The notes under the pieces: model-generated
Told to the model about the DNA's origin: nothing
Databases searched by the model: none
What the model saw: only the letters and a program-made list of their open reading frames with translations
Assembly (NCBI RefSeq): GCF_013032005.1
Contig: NZ_WQBE01000010.1
Location: forward strand, 1-64,000
From: Ruegeria atlantica
GTDB lineage: Bacteria; Pseudomonadota; Alphaproteobacteria; Rhodobacterales; Rhodobacteraceae
Reading direction: 5' to 3'
DNA: 64,000 nt
Made by a program: the position numbers and the translations under genes
In this document: positions 17,574 through 28,500 of the stretch, in pieces
How positions within the stretch are numbered: the stretch's first letter is position 1
How the letters are laid out: every line of letters starts with the position of its first letter

Positions 17574-19328
17574 ATGTCGCTTTTTTGGGGCCTATTCCTC
17601 CTTTTGTTGCGGAATATCTCTTTTTTGTTGGTAACGTGTTTGGTTTTTGGATCATCCGCGCTGGCACAGATTGTTTATACGGATCAGGGACCGGATTGGA
17701 CACCAGCGCACCGCACGGACTTTTATTCCCGCGATCAAGGATCGCGAATAATGCCACTGGCTTGGATGCGCGCATTAAGACAACCTAATGGAACCGGGTT
17801 TCTTGACGGTGCGCTTGCTCGCTATGGTTATCTGAATAACCCGGATGGACCAGAACAAGACGTGCCGGTAGGATTCACCATTGCCGATTTTCAAGGTGAA
17901 CCGTCGATTGGCATGACGTGCGCCGCGTGTCACACGCGACAAGTCAACGTCAACGGAACCCCCTTTCGGATCGATGGCGGACCGGGAATGGTGGATTTCC
18001 AAGCCTTCTTGTCAGATCTTGGAACTGCCGTCGGCAATGTTCTGGAAAGTGATGCTGCATTTGATGAGTTTTCCAAACGCGTCGGTGGAACCAACATTTC
18101 TGACATCGACAAGCGTGAGCTGAAATTGGCGGTCGATCTCTGGCATCTGCGGTTCGACACTTTGATCGACCGTTCATTGCCCAATACGCCTTGGGGACCG
18201 GGACGTTTGGATGCGGTTTCCATGATCTTCAATCGGTTGACGGGGCTCGATATCGGGGAGCCCCCAACATACCTCATACCGGAGAATATTTATCCAGCGG
18301 ATGCGCCAACCCGATATCCATTTCTGTGGAACGCGGCGCGACAAGATCAGACGCAATGGCCTGGTTTTGCCGATAACGGCAATGACCTTCTTGGACTGGC
18401 ACGCAATCTGGGCGAAGTCTACGGCGTTTTCGGCGTGTTGCATCCTTCGAAGAACGCTGGGTTTGCCATCCTCAATCGGGACTATCTCGGAAACAACTCG
18501 GCAAATTTCGAAGGCTTGCAGGATTTGGAGGATCTCATCTGGAAAATAGGCCCGCCACAATGGCCTTGGCAACTCGACCAAGCACTCATTGAGGAGGGTC
18601 AAGGTATCTTTGAACGCCCATCCGGTGCTGGAGGCTGTATTGAATGTCACGGGATTAGACCTGGAAAAAACAGGTGGACGATACGTGGGACCTGGGCCAC
18701 GCCGGTTCAGGACGTCGGCACTGACAACCGCCAATGTCAGATTCTCGAGCGCAAGGTTGTGACGGGGGTTATGGAAGGTGCGAAAGTTCCATTCCTGACG
18801 GATCCAGTGTTGCTTGAGGACACGTCCTTCAACGTCCTCGCGACGGCGGTCGTTGGTACAATTTTTCAAAGAATCACCAGCCTCGGTCGAGCTGAAGACA
18901 TCAGCATGTCCGGTGGAGAGGTCAAAGTCCTGCCTCCTGAGCTTGAGCAATTGAAAGGTGCATTCCGCAACATTGAAACAACAGTACCTGGGGTGGCCGC
19001 CGCGACAAACACCTCTGGTTGCGCCTATGAAGCGCGTGTGCTCGAAGGAATTTGGGCTTCTGCGCCTTATTTGCACAACGGATCTGTTCCAACCCTAGAA
19101 GCATTGTTGCTGCCAGTGTCTGAGCGCCCGGCCTCATTCAAGCTCGGACCAGATTACGACATCCAAGCGGTCGGCCTTGCGGTTGAGCAGTCCGAGTTCG
19201 ACCACACATTGGAAACAACTGATTGCTCGGACGTGAGTTCAGGCAACAGCCGCTGTGGTCACGAGTACGGGAGCGGCCTGTCAGCGGAAGAACGCAGGGC
19301 TCTATTGGAATACCTAAAGTCGCTCTGA
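17574..19328 (+). CDS. Exported di-haem cytochrome c, MauG/RoxA-like
   Basis: A 584-residue protein with an N-terminal signal peptide (hydrophobic stretch ending in FGSSALAQ). It has two c-type haem attachment sites: CAACH in MTCAACHTRQV (bases 17920-17934) and CIECH in GGCIECHGI (18637-18651). Family segments include RIDGGPGMVDFQAFL, RWTIRGTWATPVQDVGTDN and GIWASAPYLHNGSVPTLEALL. These resemble di-haem cytochrome c peroxidase/MauG relatives, including the RoxA-type rubber oxygenases. The function in the periplasm or outside (peroxidase, oxygenase or other) is not decided. ATG 17574 is chosen with AGGA upstream; a TTG eight codons earlier is less likely. A subtilase gene follows 101 bases later. 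Confidence 0.82.
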   Translation: MSLFWGLFLLLLRNISFLLVTCLVFGSSALAQIVYTDQGPDWTPAHRTDFYSRDQGSRIMPLAWMRALRQPNGTGFLDGALARYGYLNNPDGPEQDVPVGFTIADFQGEPSIGMTCAACHTRQVNVNGTPFRIDGGPGMVDFQAFLSDLGTAVGNVLESDAAFDEFSKRVGGTNISDIDKRELKLAVDLWHLRFDTLIDRSLPNTPWGPGRLDAVSMIFNRLTGLDIGEPPTYLIPENIYPADAPTRYPFLWNAARQDQTQWPGFADNGNDLLGLARNLGEVYGVFGVLHPSKNAGFAILNRDYLGNNSANFEGLQDLEDLIWKIGPPQWPWQLDQALIEEGQGIFERPSGAGGCIECHGIRPGKNRWTIRGTWATPVQDVGTDNRQCQILERKVVTGVMEGAKVPFLTDPVLLEDTSFNVLATAVVGTIFQRITSLGRAEDISMSGGEVKVLPPELEQLKGAFRNIETTVPGVAAATNTSGCAYEARVLEGIWASAPYLHNGSVPTLEALLLPVSERPASFKLGPDYDIQAVGLAVEQSEFDHTLETTDCSDVSSGNSRCGHEYGSGLSAEERRALLEYLKSL

Positions 19329-19429
19329 CACTTACGGTTCGAGGCGCGAGATTTTCAATGTGCTGCCCGAGAACCCGATTTCATCGGGATCACCAAGGTT
19401 TTTGATACTCAGTGATAATGGAGGACAAG

Positions 19430-21055
19430 ATGTTTAAATTAGTAGTTGCGACAGCAATTTCCACCTGTGTGACAGCTAATCTGGTCAGTGCTCAAGTCAA
19501 TACAAACAAGGAAAACACAAGCCTTCCATCCATTTCGACTCAAAACACGATCCGCCAGCTTACCCCCAAAGAGTCTGTCACCGTCGACGGTCAGAAGACA
19601 GAGATTCAGCATTCGGATATTCGCGATCAGAACCTTCTGCAGTATAGCGTAACGGCCGATCAGATACCGGATCAGATCCAGAAAGGATTAAATCTGTCGG
19701 ACGATCAACAGGTTGAAATTCCCTTCGCTGCACCAAACACCGTACTTCTGCAATTCGAAACCGATGTCAGCGATGCGGATGTCGAGGCGTTTCTTGAAGA
19801 GAGACAACTTGAGGTTGTGCGCACCTTTCCCAAAATCGGTGCGATCCAGGCAACTGGAGATCTCAGTGAGTATTTTCAACCGGACCTGAATGACAATAGT
19901 GCAAATGACGCTCTGATCCGCGGTATGGTCACGGCGATTGAGGACTTTCAGGCCGATCCACGAATCCGCAGTGCTACGCCCGACCTAGTATTACGTGATC
20001 AGTCCGGCGATCCACCTGCAGAGATTCAGATCACCAACTTATTGACTCCCAGCGATATCGTTTTGTCGGATCCGGCAGCATCCATGGAAACCATCGATTG
20101 GGGTATTACGGATATTCAAGCTGACCAGTTATGGACGCTGCCCGGAGCCAATGACGGTGTGCTCCTAGGGGTTATGGACGTTGGTTTCACACGGCACGAA
20201 GATCTCGTCTTTTTAGGGTTCCTTCCTGAGACCGCCGTGGACGACCACGGAAATCACGTGGCGGCCATTGGCTGCGGCCAACACGGCAATGGAGTGGGTA
20301 TCAAAGGTGTTCTACCCAATTGCTTTGTTCGTGCACGGTCAGGGGATGTGTTCTTCAACAGTGTCGAAGGCGGCCAAGTCCTGAACTTCATGGTCTTGTT
20401 TAGCCAGATTCTTGCGACACTTGAAACCTTTGTCGATACGCAGGATGACGTGCACACATTCAACGTCAGCCTTGGGTATAACTGGCGTAGTAATTTTGGG
20501 ATCAATCCTGATTTGCCGGAATCCGCCCAATGGCGCACCTTGGTTGCTTCACAAGGTACTTTTCTTGTTCCCCTGCTTGAACTGGCACAACAGAACAACC
20601 GCGTGATATTCTCCGCCGCCGGCAACGACAGCTTTGATCTTGCCACACCTATCGAAGCAAAATTCGCAAGCCCATTCAATTGGGCAGCCGTCACCGCGCG
20701 AGAGCAGGGTCTGGCGAACAACGGCGTGATTGTGGAAGCTCATGATCAAAATGGAGATCGGGCTGCGTTTTCCAATACAGGCGGGCATATTTCATGTCCC
20801 GGTGTAAATATTTTCAGTGCGGTTGCACACGATCCTAATGGATCTATTTCGCACAATGCCTATGGCACGATGAGCGGGACATCCATGGCTTCACCTTATT
20901 GTGCTTCCGGGCAATTGCTTTTTTCCCTGGTTAGGCCGGGGTATTCCGGAATTGAAGCAATAGACTGCATGGTTCAATCATCTACGAATTCTAGTTCGGG
21001 CGTTCCAATGTTGCGACTTCTGGATGCGCTGAACGCCTGTCCGGCGAGACCCTAA
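19430..21055 (+). CDS. Exported subtilisin-like serine protease (S8)
   Basis: A 541-residue secreted peptidase. A signal peptide (FKLVVATAISTCVTANLVSA) is followed by a long propeptide-like region with VLLQFETDVSDADVEAFLEE, reminiscent of an inhibitor I9-type fold. The catalytic domain has Asp in LLGVMDVGFTRHEDL, His in DDHGNHVAAIGCG, the oxyanion Asn in FSAAGNDS and Ser in GTMSGTSMASPYCASG. The catalytic domain carries several cysteines. ATG 19430 is preceded by GGAGGACAAG, better than the ATG 18 bases upstream. The gene is on the same strand as the di-haem cytochrome and a lipoprotein gene. Its role may be processing of exported proteins in this island; that is inference. Confidence 0.9.
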   Translation: MFKLVVATAISTCVTANLVSAQVNTNKENTSLPSISTQNTIRQLTPKESVTVDGQKTEIQHSDIRDQNLLQYSVTADQIPDQIQKGLNLSDDQQVEIPFAAPNTVLLQFETDVSDADVEAFLEERQLEVVRTFPKIGAIQATGDLSEYFQPDLNDNSANDALIRGMVTAIEDFQADPRIRSATPDLVLRDQSGDPPAEIQITNLLTPSDIVLSDPAASMETIDWGITDIQADQLWTLPGANDGVLLGVMDVGFTRHEDLVFLGFLPETAVDDHGNHVAAIGCGQHGNGVGIKGVLPNCFVRARSGDVFFNSVEGGQVLNFMVLFSQILATLETFVDTQDDVHTFNVSLGYNWRSNFGINPDLPESAQWRTLVASQGTFLVPLLELAQQNNRVIFSAAGNDSFDLATPIEAKFASPFNWAAVTAREQGLANNGVIVEAHDQNGDRAAFSNTGGHISCPGVNIFSAVAHDPNGSISHNAYGTMSGTSMASPYCASGQLLFSLVRPGYSGIEAIDCMVQSSTNSSSGVPMLRLLDALNACPARP

Positions 21056-21379
21056 TTGCCAATTGTGACGACAATTGCAAAGACGCCTTGGTGCGTACGC
21101 GATGCTGAAGGCAAGAATTGCTCTTGACTGTGCAGTTGATGGTAGCCTGTGTTAGGCTTCATAGCTAAGTCGCATTGGACCAATACAATCAAGATGTTCA
21201 AGGCGTTAAATTCAAACCTGTGTAAATAGGTTTGCCAATTTCGAGCCGTTCACTCCAGTTCAGAAATGGATCAATAAAAATATTGAATATTACTCAACTA
21301 GGAGAGTAAAAATCATTGCGGCTTCTCAAAGGTTGTGTGAATCTGTCCAAAGACCCGATATAAAAGAGCGACTTTTTTT
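21056..21379. other. Intergenic, AT-rich leader before lipoprotein gene
   Basis: No coding frame is supported. The stretch becomes AT-rich towards the lipoprotein gene and may hold its promoter, but I cannot identify a convincing -35/-10 pair. Confidence 0.4.
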
Positions 21380-22399
21380 ATGTTCTCTCGAGTGTTTTTC
21401 ATTATTTGCTTCATTCTTTCCGGATGTACAAAGATTCCCGATGTTTCGACGCAGTACTACCTGACTAAGAGCACGCTACGTCTGGATGTATCACGAGCGT
21501 TGACTTGCAGCTCTGGCGGTCAGATTGAAATCACCGATGCCGTCAGCCCTGTGATCGTAAATTCAGCGGATCTGGGCGCGCGTCGAGAATTCGATTTACA
21601 AAAACTTAAATCCACATTTACTGATCCGAGTGTCACAGTGAAGTTCTACGATGATGGTCGATTGCAAAGTATAAATGCGACACAAACAGGGACTGCAAAG
21701 CAGATAATTGAATCGTCGTTGTCTTTGGTGAACACTATTGGTTTGACAGGGACCCCAAAATCCGCACTGCCAGGAGATATTCCCCCGTGTGACTATATTG
21801 AGAAGCATGGAAGCAAAGGCATACTCACGCTGCAATATTCTGAATCAATGAACGTTCCGGGTGCTGGTAAGCAAGTACTCAAACCGGTTGGGGTGAGCAA
21901 AATCTACCACAACTACCTGTCGAGACTAATTGGAGAAGAATTTGGAAGTGTTCATGCCCACATTGACCGTTCAGATCTGACCCGCCTCAGCCATCCGGTG
22001 GAAATCGGGTCAGAGGACAAGTCTGACTATTTGTGGGCTCGGCAATTGACCAAAGTTCGAATTCGAATTCACACAGACAAAAAAGATGAAAAAATCTGGA
22101 ATGGATCCGTCCTTATGGCGCTACCCGGGAATGACTACAAAATTCCGATACCACGTCGACCCGCATTTGGGAAACAAGAATTCCAGGTTGCATTTTCTGA
22201 GTCCGGTTCACTTTCAACCCTGAAATACGCTTCTGAGTCAGGTACAGCGGACGCGATAAGTATTACGGAATCAACAGTTGGCGAGCTTCAAGGACCCAGC
22301 GCAGCCGACCAGGCCAATGCGCTCAAGGCGGAGGCCGACTTGATCAAACAACGGGAACGACTGGCGATCTGCCGTGCTAATCCGAGCGAGTGTAATTGA
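21380..22399 (+). CDS. Predicted lipoprotein of unknown function
   Basis: A 339-residue protein with a short lipoprotein signal peptide ending in the lipobox FILSGC (Cys16), so it is probably anchored to a membrane. The body is mostly polar with no motif I recognise. The C-terminal tail from about residue 300 is helical and rich in Ala, Lys, Glu and Arg (ADQANALKAEADLIKQRERL), possibly a short coiled coil. It is the last plus-strand gene before the second IS6 element. Its gene is 324 bases from the subtilase gene, so co-transcription is uncertain. No function can be assigned. Confidence 0.75.
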   Translation: MFSRVFFIICFILSGCTKIPDVSTQYYLTKSTLRLDVSRALTCSSGGQIEITDAVSPVIVNSADLGARREFDLQKLKSTFTDPSVTVKFYDDGRLQSINATQTGTAKQIIESSLSLVNTIGLTGTPKSALPGDIPPCDYIEKHGSKGILTLQYSESMNVPGAGKQVLKPVGVSKIYHNYLSRLIGEEFGSVHAHIDRSDLTRLSHPVEIGSEDKSDYLWARQLTKVRIRIHTDKKDEKIWNGSVLMALPGNDYKIPIPRRPAFGKQEFQVAFSESGSLSTLKYASESGTADAISITESTVGELQGPSAADQANALKAEADLIKQRERLAICRANPSECN

Positions 22400-22721
22400 T
22401 CAAATGCTGGACGGAACTTCAAAGGGATCGCGTTTGACGACCATGCAACCGTGTAAATCCCGAAGTCCAATACATCTCGGATCTCATTGGTTTCAACGCG
22501 AAGGCCACTTTGACCAAGTCCAGGACAATCGGACCTTCGAACACATTTCGTAACCCGACCAGGCCAAGAGACTATGACCAGAAGTGAACGCATTGTGGCA
22601 GTGGAAGATGCCGGGTGTTTGAATTTCTATTGATCCGAGGCGGGTCAGCCGCTTAGCTGAATTGCGAATTCTCTCGCACGCATAGTAGAGTGTCTTTCAA
22701 AAATCGCGTCGACATTGGTTC
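22400..22721. other. Intergenic, no gene seen
   Basis: About 320 bases between the lipoprotein stop and the left inverted repeat of the second IS6-family element. No coding frame, hairpin or repeat was recognised. Confidence 0.4.
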
Positions 22722-23530
22722 GGTTCTGTCGCAAGTTTCTTTAACTTTATGTTTGAGTTTTAACCCCTAGGATACCAGCAGCCCGAGTTTCAACTTGGGA
22801 ATGCACAGAAGATGGTTTCATTTAAAGGTGCGCACTTCCCAAAGGATGTGATCCTACAGGCCGTTTTCTTCTATCTGCGCTACGATGCTTCCTATCGCAA
22901 TCTGGAAAAATTAATTGCGGAATGTTGCGTAGATCTCGATCATACAACGTTTAACGGTTGGGTCAGTCGATACGCCGACCTCGTAGCTGATGCCGCGCGG
23001 TATAGGAAACGCCCCACAATCCGTTCATGGCGCATGGATGAAACGTATGTTAATGTTAAAGGCGAATGGATTTACCTTTATAGAGCCATCGATAAATAAG
23101 GCAAAGCTCTTGACTTCATGCTGCCCAAGTTCTGGAACAAGGCCGCTGCGACGAAGTTCTTCGCTCGCGCCCCCTAGGTGAACGGACAGAACGCAAGATC
23201 GTCATCGACAAAAGTGGCGCCAACACGGCCATAAACAAGAAGCTGAAAGGCTTTGGTTGCTCAATACCGATTGAGATGGTCAGGCGGAAGGACATCAATA
23301 ACACTATTGAACAAGTCCATCGATTCATCAAACGACGGATCAGGCCCATGCTAGGCTTCAATTCCTTCGCTTCAGCCGCATCTGTCCTGAATGGCATTGA
23401 GTTGGTCGACATTATCCGCAAGGGTCAGTTTACGCTTGGACTCCGCCCGTTTCAGCAGTTCGCCCAACTGGCGGGATACCCGGCTCACAAACTTCACTGA
23501 TGCTGCCGCTACAAAATTTGCGACAGAACC
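22722..23530 (+). mobile_element. IS6-family insertion sequence, full length but inactive
   Basis: An 809-base element bounded by perfect 13-base inverted repeats, GGTTCTGTCGCAA at 22722-22734 and TTGCGACAGAACC at 23518-23530. Length and ends are normal for IS6-family elements. The transposase inside is interrupted. No 8-base target duplication is seen at the borders, which is common after recombination between copies. It splits the exported-protein island into a left part (cytochrome, subtilase, lipoprotein) and a right part (amidohydrolase, caspase, trypsins). Confidence 0.88.
22812..23500 (+). pseudogene. IS6-family transposase, interrupted
   Basis: The first 95 codons read intact from ATG 22812: MVSFKGAHFPKDVILQAVFF, then HTTFNGWVSRYADLVADAAR and the first catalytic Asp in MDETYVNVKGEWIYLYRAID. 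A TAA at 23097-23099 ends the frame where the family continues (GKALDFML in the same frame after the stop). Later parts appear in other frames, including IEQVHRFIKRRIRPMLGFNS in the segment near 23300. Several stops and shifts make it non-functional. Confidence 0.85.
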
Positions 23531-23643
23531 CAGCCTGCGGCCCCGTCAGAACTGACCATCCACGCTAATCCATGCGATGATGCCAGTTGAAATAAAAGTG
23601 ATATCGGCTACGCTTTCATCATTGGAGAGCTGGAAAGAATTCT

Positions 23644-25527
23644 ATGAATTCTACTAGAACCGCAGTTATGCCTACGAGGCGCAGAGTACTGTTCGGGGGC
23701 TTGGCGGCGACTGCATTGCCTGGATGTTATGGCCAGGGCGAGGGCCGAAATATCAGCCCCGAAGGCCTACCCTCGGTGCCGGTGGACATTCACAATCACA
23801 TATTCAACGCAACCGATGTGCCAATACCCGGGTTTGTAGAACAGGTGCTGCTGCGCGACCCTGAGACGCCGGTACCCGGAGGGCCATCAGTCGCACGATC
23901 CCTCGTACGCCTAGTCGTTGACATCGTGTTGGCCGCCCGGGGGACACCTACCGCGTCGGAAGAACTGATTGAAACTGCGAATTTGCAACGACTGCCTGTT
24001 CGTGACGGCGGGGATATGTTGATACAAGATCGCCGTTCGGTCGAGGCAGGGCTGGTTGCGCTAGAAAGCCGGGTGGATTCGGCTGGGCGCGCACGTCAGG
24101 GGGCTTTCATCACCGACGGCACATTGCCCGTGCCAACCGGCGACGAAATCCTGTTTTCACTGCTTGCGACCGAAAGTGACATCCCGGTAAATCCGGTTGG
24201 ACGGGCCGGTAACATTCGCGATTCTGCCCGTGCCGGCAATCAGGCCCGCCAGATCGCCGATGCCATCTACGCGGATGAAGCATTTCGGGACGACCCAAGC
24301 TTCAAATCCCTGTCCGAGCGCAAAAACCCGGATCTGAGCCTGATTCAAACCCTGATGTGGGCCGGGCTACTGACGCGCAGCCGCGTTGACATCCTAGGTG
24401 AGCTGATCCGGTTATATGCCCATCAAACTGCAAAGGCCGACACGAACGACCCTCTTGGGTCCAATGGTATCAAGGTATTCTCTCCGTCCCTTGTGGATTT
24501 CACCTATTGGCTTCAGGACGGACAGGTCCGGGATGCTGATCGCAGCGGGCGGGACATCACGGATCAGATTGATCTCCTGTCGCGTATGGCTTTGCTGGAG
24601 CGCGGAGCTTTGATATTGCCTTTCGCACCCTTTTGCCCATTGCGTGCCGCATTTTACCGCAAGAACGGGAACCCGAACTGGCTGAGGACCATCCAAAAAT
24701 CCGTCGATTTCCAAGGGTTTGCGGGCATCAAACTTTATCCACCAATGGGTTTTTTACCGTTGGGCAACACCAGATTCGACGCACCGGGCTCCGGCAAGCC
24801 CCGCGCCTTGCAGGAGCTCGGGATCACCGGGCAAGAAATCGACAACGAGTTGCGCGCCCTATACGACTGGTGCGCTGCCGAAGATGTCCCGATAAAAACA
24901 CATGGCAACAATTCACTGGGCGCGGATGCCTGCACCGGGCAAAACGCATCGGCCGCAAATTGGAAACCGGTGTTGGAAACCAAGGAGTGGAGTGGCCTGA
25001 GACTAAACATCGCCCATTTTGGCGGCTTTGATGAAGAACGGTTCCGGACCGCCCCCGGATGCCCAATCCAGACGCAAGCCTACGAATGGCAAGCCGCAGC
25101 ACTTATCGCGAAATACAATAATGTCTATGTCGATCTGGGATACTGGACCGACGTTACAGGTAGCAATCGCGATCAGTCGCAAGAAATCATAGATTTGCTG
25201 GATAACCTGTTGAATCGGAGCGAAAACCTCAAATCTCGACTGATGTATGGTTCGGACTGGACTATGCTTGGTCGTGAAAACCAGCATGCGGGCTATTATA
25301 ACGACGTGCGCAAGGCGTTAAAGGAATCCGTACTCGAAAAATCTGACCAAATTGCCATCCTGGGAGCCAACGCCTTAAGATACTTAGGACTGGACCGCCG
25401 CGGAAAACAGTTTAAGCGGTTGACCGGATACTTCAAAGCCGCGCCCCAATTTAATACCATAATTACCCTGATACGCCCCTCCTCAAACCTATTGGCCGTA
25501 GCACGCGACGCACTCAATCAGCGGTAG
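23644..25527 (+). CDS. Tat-exported amidohydrolase-superfamily protein
   Basis: A 627-residue protein with a twin-arginine signal (TRRRVLFGGLAATALPGC); the Cys after ALPG could also serve as a lipobox. The mature part is a TIM-barrel metal-dependent hydrolase of the amidohydrolase-2 type. It has VDIHNHIFNA (HxH metal ligands, about residues 47-56), KTHGNNS with a further His, LNIAHFGG, and MYGSDWTML with the conserved Asp near the C-terminus. It is longer than most relatives because of an inserted region at about residues 100-280. The substrate is unknown. It lies alone between the IS6 element and the convergent caspase-like gene. Confidence 0.82.
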   Translation: MNSTRTAVMPTRRRVLFGGLAATALPGCYGQGEGRNISPEGLPSVPVDIHNHIFNATDVPIPGFVEQVLLRDPETPVPGGPSVARSLVRLVVDIVLAARGTPTASEELIETANLQRLPVRDGGDMLIQDRRSVEAGLVALESRVDSAGRARQGAFITDGTLPVPTGDEILFSLLATESDIPVNPVGRAGNIRDSARAGNQARQIADAIYADEAFRDDPSFKSLSERKNPDLSLIQTLMWAGLLTRSRVDILGELIRLYAHQTAKADTNDPLGSNGIKVFSPSLVDFTYWLQDGQVRDADRSGRDITDQIDLLSRMALLERGALILPFAPFCPLRAAFYRKNGNPNWLRTIQKSVDFQGFAGIKLYPPMGFLPLGNTRFDAPGSGKPRALQELGITGQEIDNELRALYDWCAAEDVPIKTHGNNSLGADACTGQNASAANWKPVLETKEWSGLRLNIAHFGGFDEERFRTAPGCPIQTQAYEWQAAALIAKYNNVYVDLGYWTDVTGSNRDQSQEIIDLLDNLLNRSENLKSRLMYGSDWTMLGRENQHAGYYNDVRKALKESVLEKSDQIAILGANALRYLGLDRRGKQFKRLTGYFKAAPQFNTIITLIRPSSNLLAVARDALNQR

Positions 25528-25599
25528 CCTACCCATTGTGCTCGATTGTTTGGCAACCTAGTTACAGACCACAGAGAGACGAAGTTAATGCCAGATGCT

Positions 25600-28500
25600 C
25601 TAGGGGCGAATGCGATATCCTTCGGACAACCGATTTCGTTCGGCCAGTATCAGCTCCTCAAGACGTTGAGCCGTGAGTGAAATCCCAGCAATCTCGCCAT
25701 CCGTAGCGGCTTCCAGTTCCTCCAGTCGCTCGCCAACCCGGGTCAGGACTTCGATAGGTTGCGTTCTCAAGGATCCTTCGGCGAACTCGATAAGAAGGCT
25801 GGATAAACCACGCTTAGCTAGGACTTCCAGCGGCGCTGCGCGCAGTTTTTCGCGGGCTTGTTCAAATTCACCACCTTCCGCATAGACGCGCGTATTTATT
25901 TCCCAATACAGGGCCTTCATCTGTGACGTTTCGACTTGCGAAGCCAGCGTGTTTCGCTGACGGGCCTGCGCCAACCAGTAAGCAGGTGATCGACCTGGTA
26001 TTTCAGTCCTGCGGCGAGCCAGGCGCGCGTTGGCAAGCTCAAGCGCCATTGCGGTCAGCGCGAACTCGGCTTCGCTGTGGCGTGCTAACATGCCTTGTGC
26101 CATATACGATGCTGCCTGAACAGCACTGCCGATCCGCGCCTGGCCGTTTCTGAAGTATTGAACGAAGCGCGCGCCATCACCGCTGGCGAAAACCGGCAGA
26201 TCAACATCCCCCTGCATTACGAGTGACCCGGGTAGCCTGTCACTTCCTATGCAGTCATCCTCCTCTAGTTTTCGCAAAAATTCACGATATGTCCCGCCAT
26301 TTGACTGCGCAAACGTTCGCAGAATCGCGGCTGCGAATGGAGAAGCGATGTCCACTGTTTCGACACCTGGATCACAGGCCTGGCGTCTAGTCATAGCCTG
26401 CGTCAGACGACCATCGACCCAGAGATGAACTTGACGCAGCGTATGCGGCTCAACGGGAACCACGCGCGACCAGGTTGATGCGGGTTCTAAATCGGAAATT
26501 TGCGGGTGCGAAGAGTAGAGATGTTTTTCGAGGATAACATCTCGCCGGTCCGACAAGACAGGTCGGAAAAATTGAGTATCATAAATTGCCAGGACCCAAC
26601 GATCGGCCAGAATGTCCGTCAACTCGGCCAGATCGAACCGATACGCATAGGGATCGCGTAGCCGCTGGCTGAAGTCTGAGAATTCCAACAGTTCAGAATC
26701 AGATGATATATATTCCTGCCCGGCCGTGACGAGATACCGCCGCCCGCTCTGCTCATCCCCACGACCACTGAACACCAACAAGATCACATCGTTTGGCCGG
26801 TCAGTGGTCATCTGAGCCAGATCAGAAATATGCCTACGAATATCCTCGGCGGTGGTAGGTACGAGAGCAGGAATCGCCTCAATTTCGATCACGTTGCCTC
26901 CGGCGCCTCTCGCAGAGAGCCTTACGGCTTGTTCCAAGCCAATAACATAGGCTTCAAGGTCTTTAAGCGCATGCGGAACATCGCCGATCAGTGGAGACAA
27001 ATAAGTCTCGACACCAACCGGCGCGATTATGACACGCCGCGCGGCCGATCCAGTCAGATCGTGCATTCGTGATAGGATCGATTTTGAGAGTTCGTCGAAA
27101 GCGGATTGGGTGGCGGCCTGACCGGGTGTTTCGCCATTTTCTGGAAGGGCCTCAATGGCGGCAAGGGACCTTTCGTAAAGTTCAGCCGCGCTGTGAATAT
27201 CGCCCGCCATATCGGCACGTGCGGCGTCTTCCAATATTCCGAAGATGCTGAAATCGCTAACGTTGTTCTGCAGCGTCACACAAGTAGCGAGATCGAGGTC
27301 CAGACAGCCCTGCGCAGCCATTGATGCTACTTCGCTTAGCGGCGCCAATGAATCCACGAGAGGCGCCAACAAATCAAAGCTGCCCGCGACTTGCCAGAGG
27401 GGCTCTCCTGGTGTCCAGTTATCGCTAGGCGAAAATTCGTTGAAATTCGAATGAAGGAGGCGTATCGCCTCAAAAATTTCGGCGTCTGTTCGCTTCTCTA
27501 AAATTCCTTTGAAAAGAATGGAGCTGGTGCCATCGCGGGCGATCATGGGTAGCGAATTTTGTGTAGCTATCGAAAACCCGAGTTGCTGGGGAGGATTGGA
27601 AGTGAAGGTCATACCGTTGGGCTGTCCAGCGGTCAGAAGAAGCATCTGGTCTTTAGGCACTTGTTGTTTCAGGATACCGCCGCAAGGCGCATCAAAGACA
27701 AACACAAAAGGCGCGCCGTTGCTCTCGCGCAGTTCTGCAAGAATTCTGTCCCACGGGTATATGAGCTCACATTCTCCCAAGTCACCGTCAAAACTAAGAG
27801 GTTTTCCTTCACTGCCGGAATAGACGACCAGCGGTGGTGTGTTGGCGCTGGATTGGCCGAGATAGGCGCCCGCTTCTGCAAGCAACATGCTTTTTTCTGT
27901 TGATGTTCCAAATTCGGGCAACGTCACCGACAAGATTTTATTTCGACCAAACCGCAGCGCAAGCGCGTCGGCTACCGGGAAATTCGTCGCGAAGCTATTG
28001 CTCATCTTCAGAACCAGGATACGCGCGTCCGGATCAGCCTCGAGCGCATCAAGATAGTCGGCAAAACTGGCATAAACCGGGGAGGCATGGCCTTCAGAGA
28101 AAAGGTCCAGGAATTCAGTTTCGGACTCCGCCAGTGCCGCTCGTGATATGGTTTCTGCCTCGGTTGCGGCGTCAAAACTGTTTATTTTCCGCCCAAGAAT
28201 ACGCAGTTGCAGGCTGCGAAAATGGGCCCTGGACGACTGCTCCGGATTGCGACCACGTACCTCGTCAAAATGAAAAAGCGCAAGATCGTTCAGGATTTGA
28301 GAAATATCGGAATCTTGAACGGCCCAAGCTGCACCCATCAATGCCGTCCCTAATTTCAGATGATCGCTGCCACGTTGTCGGCTGGTCTGGCCAAGAACGA
28401 TATCCGTTGCGAAGCCATCATTGCGCGGCAAGGTCTCTTTAAGCGCCGTTTCAACATATCCGATAATTTCCCCTGTTGTTAGGAGACCGTCTACGCCAGC

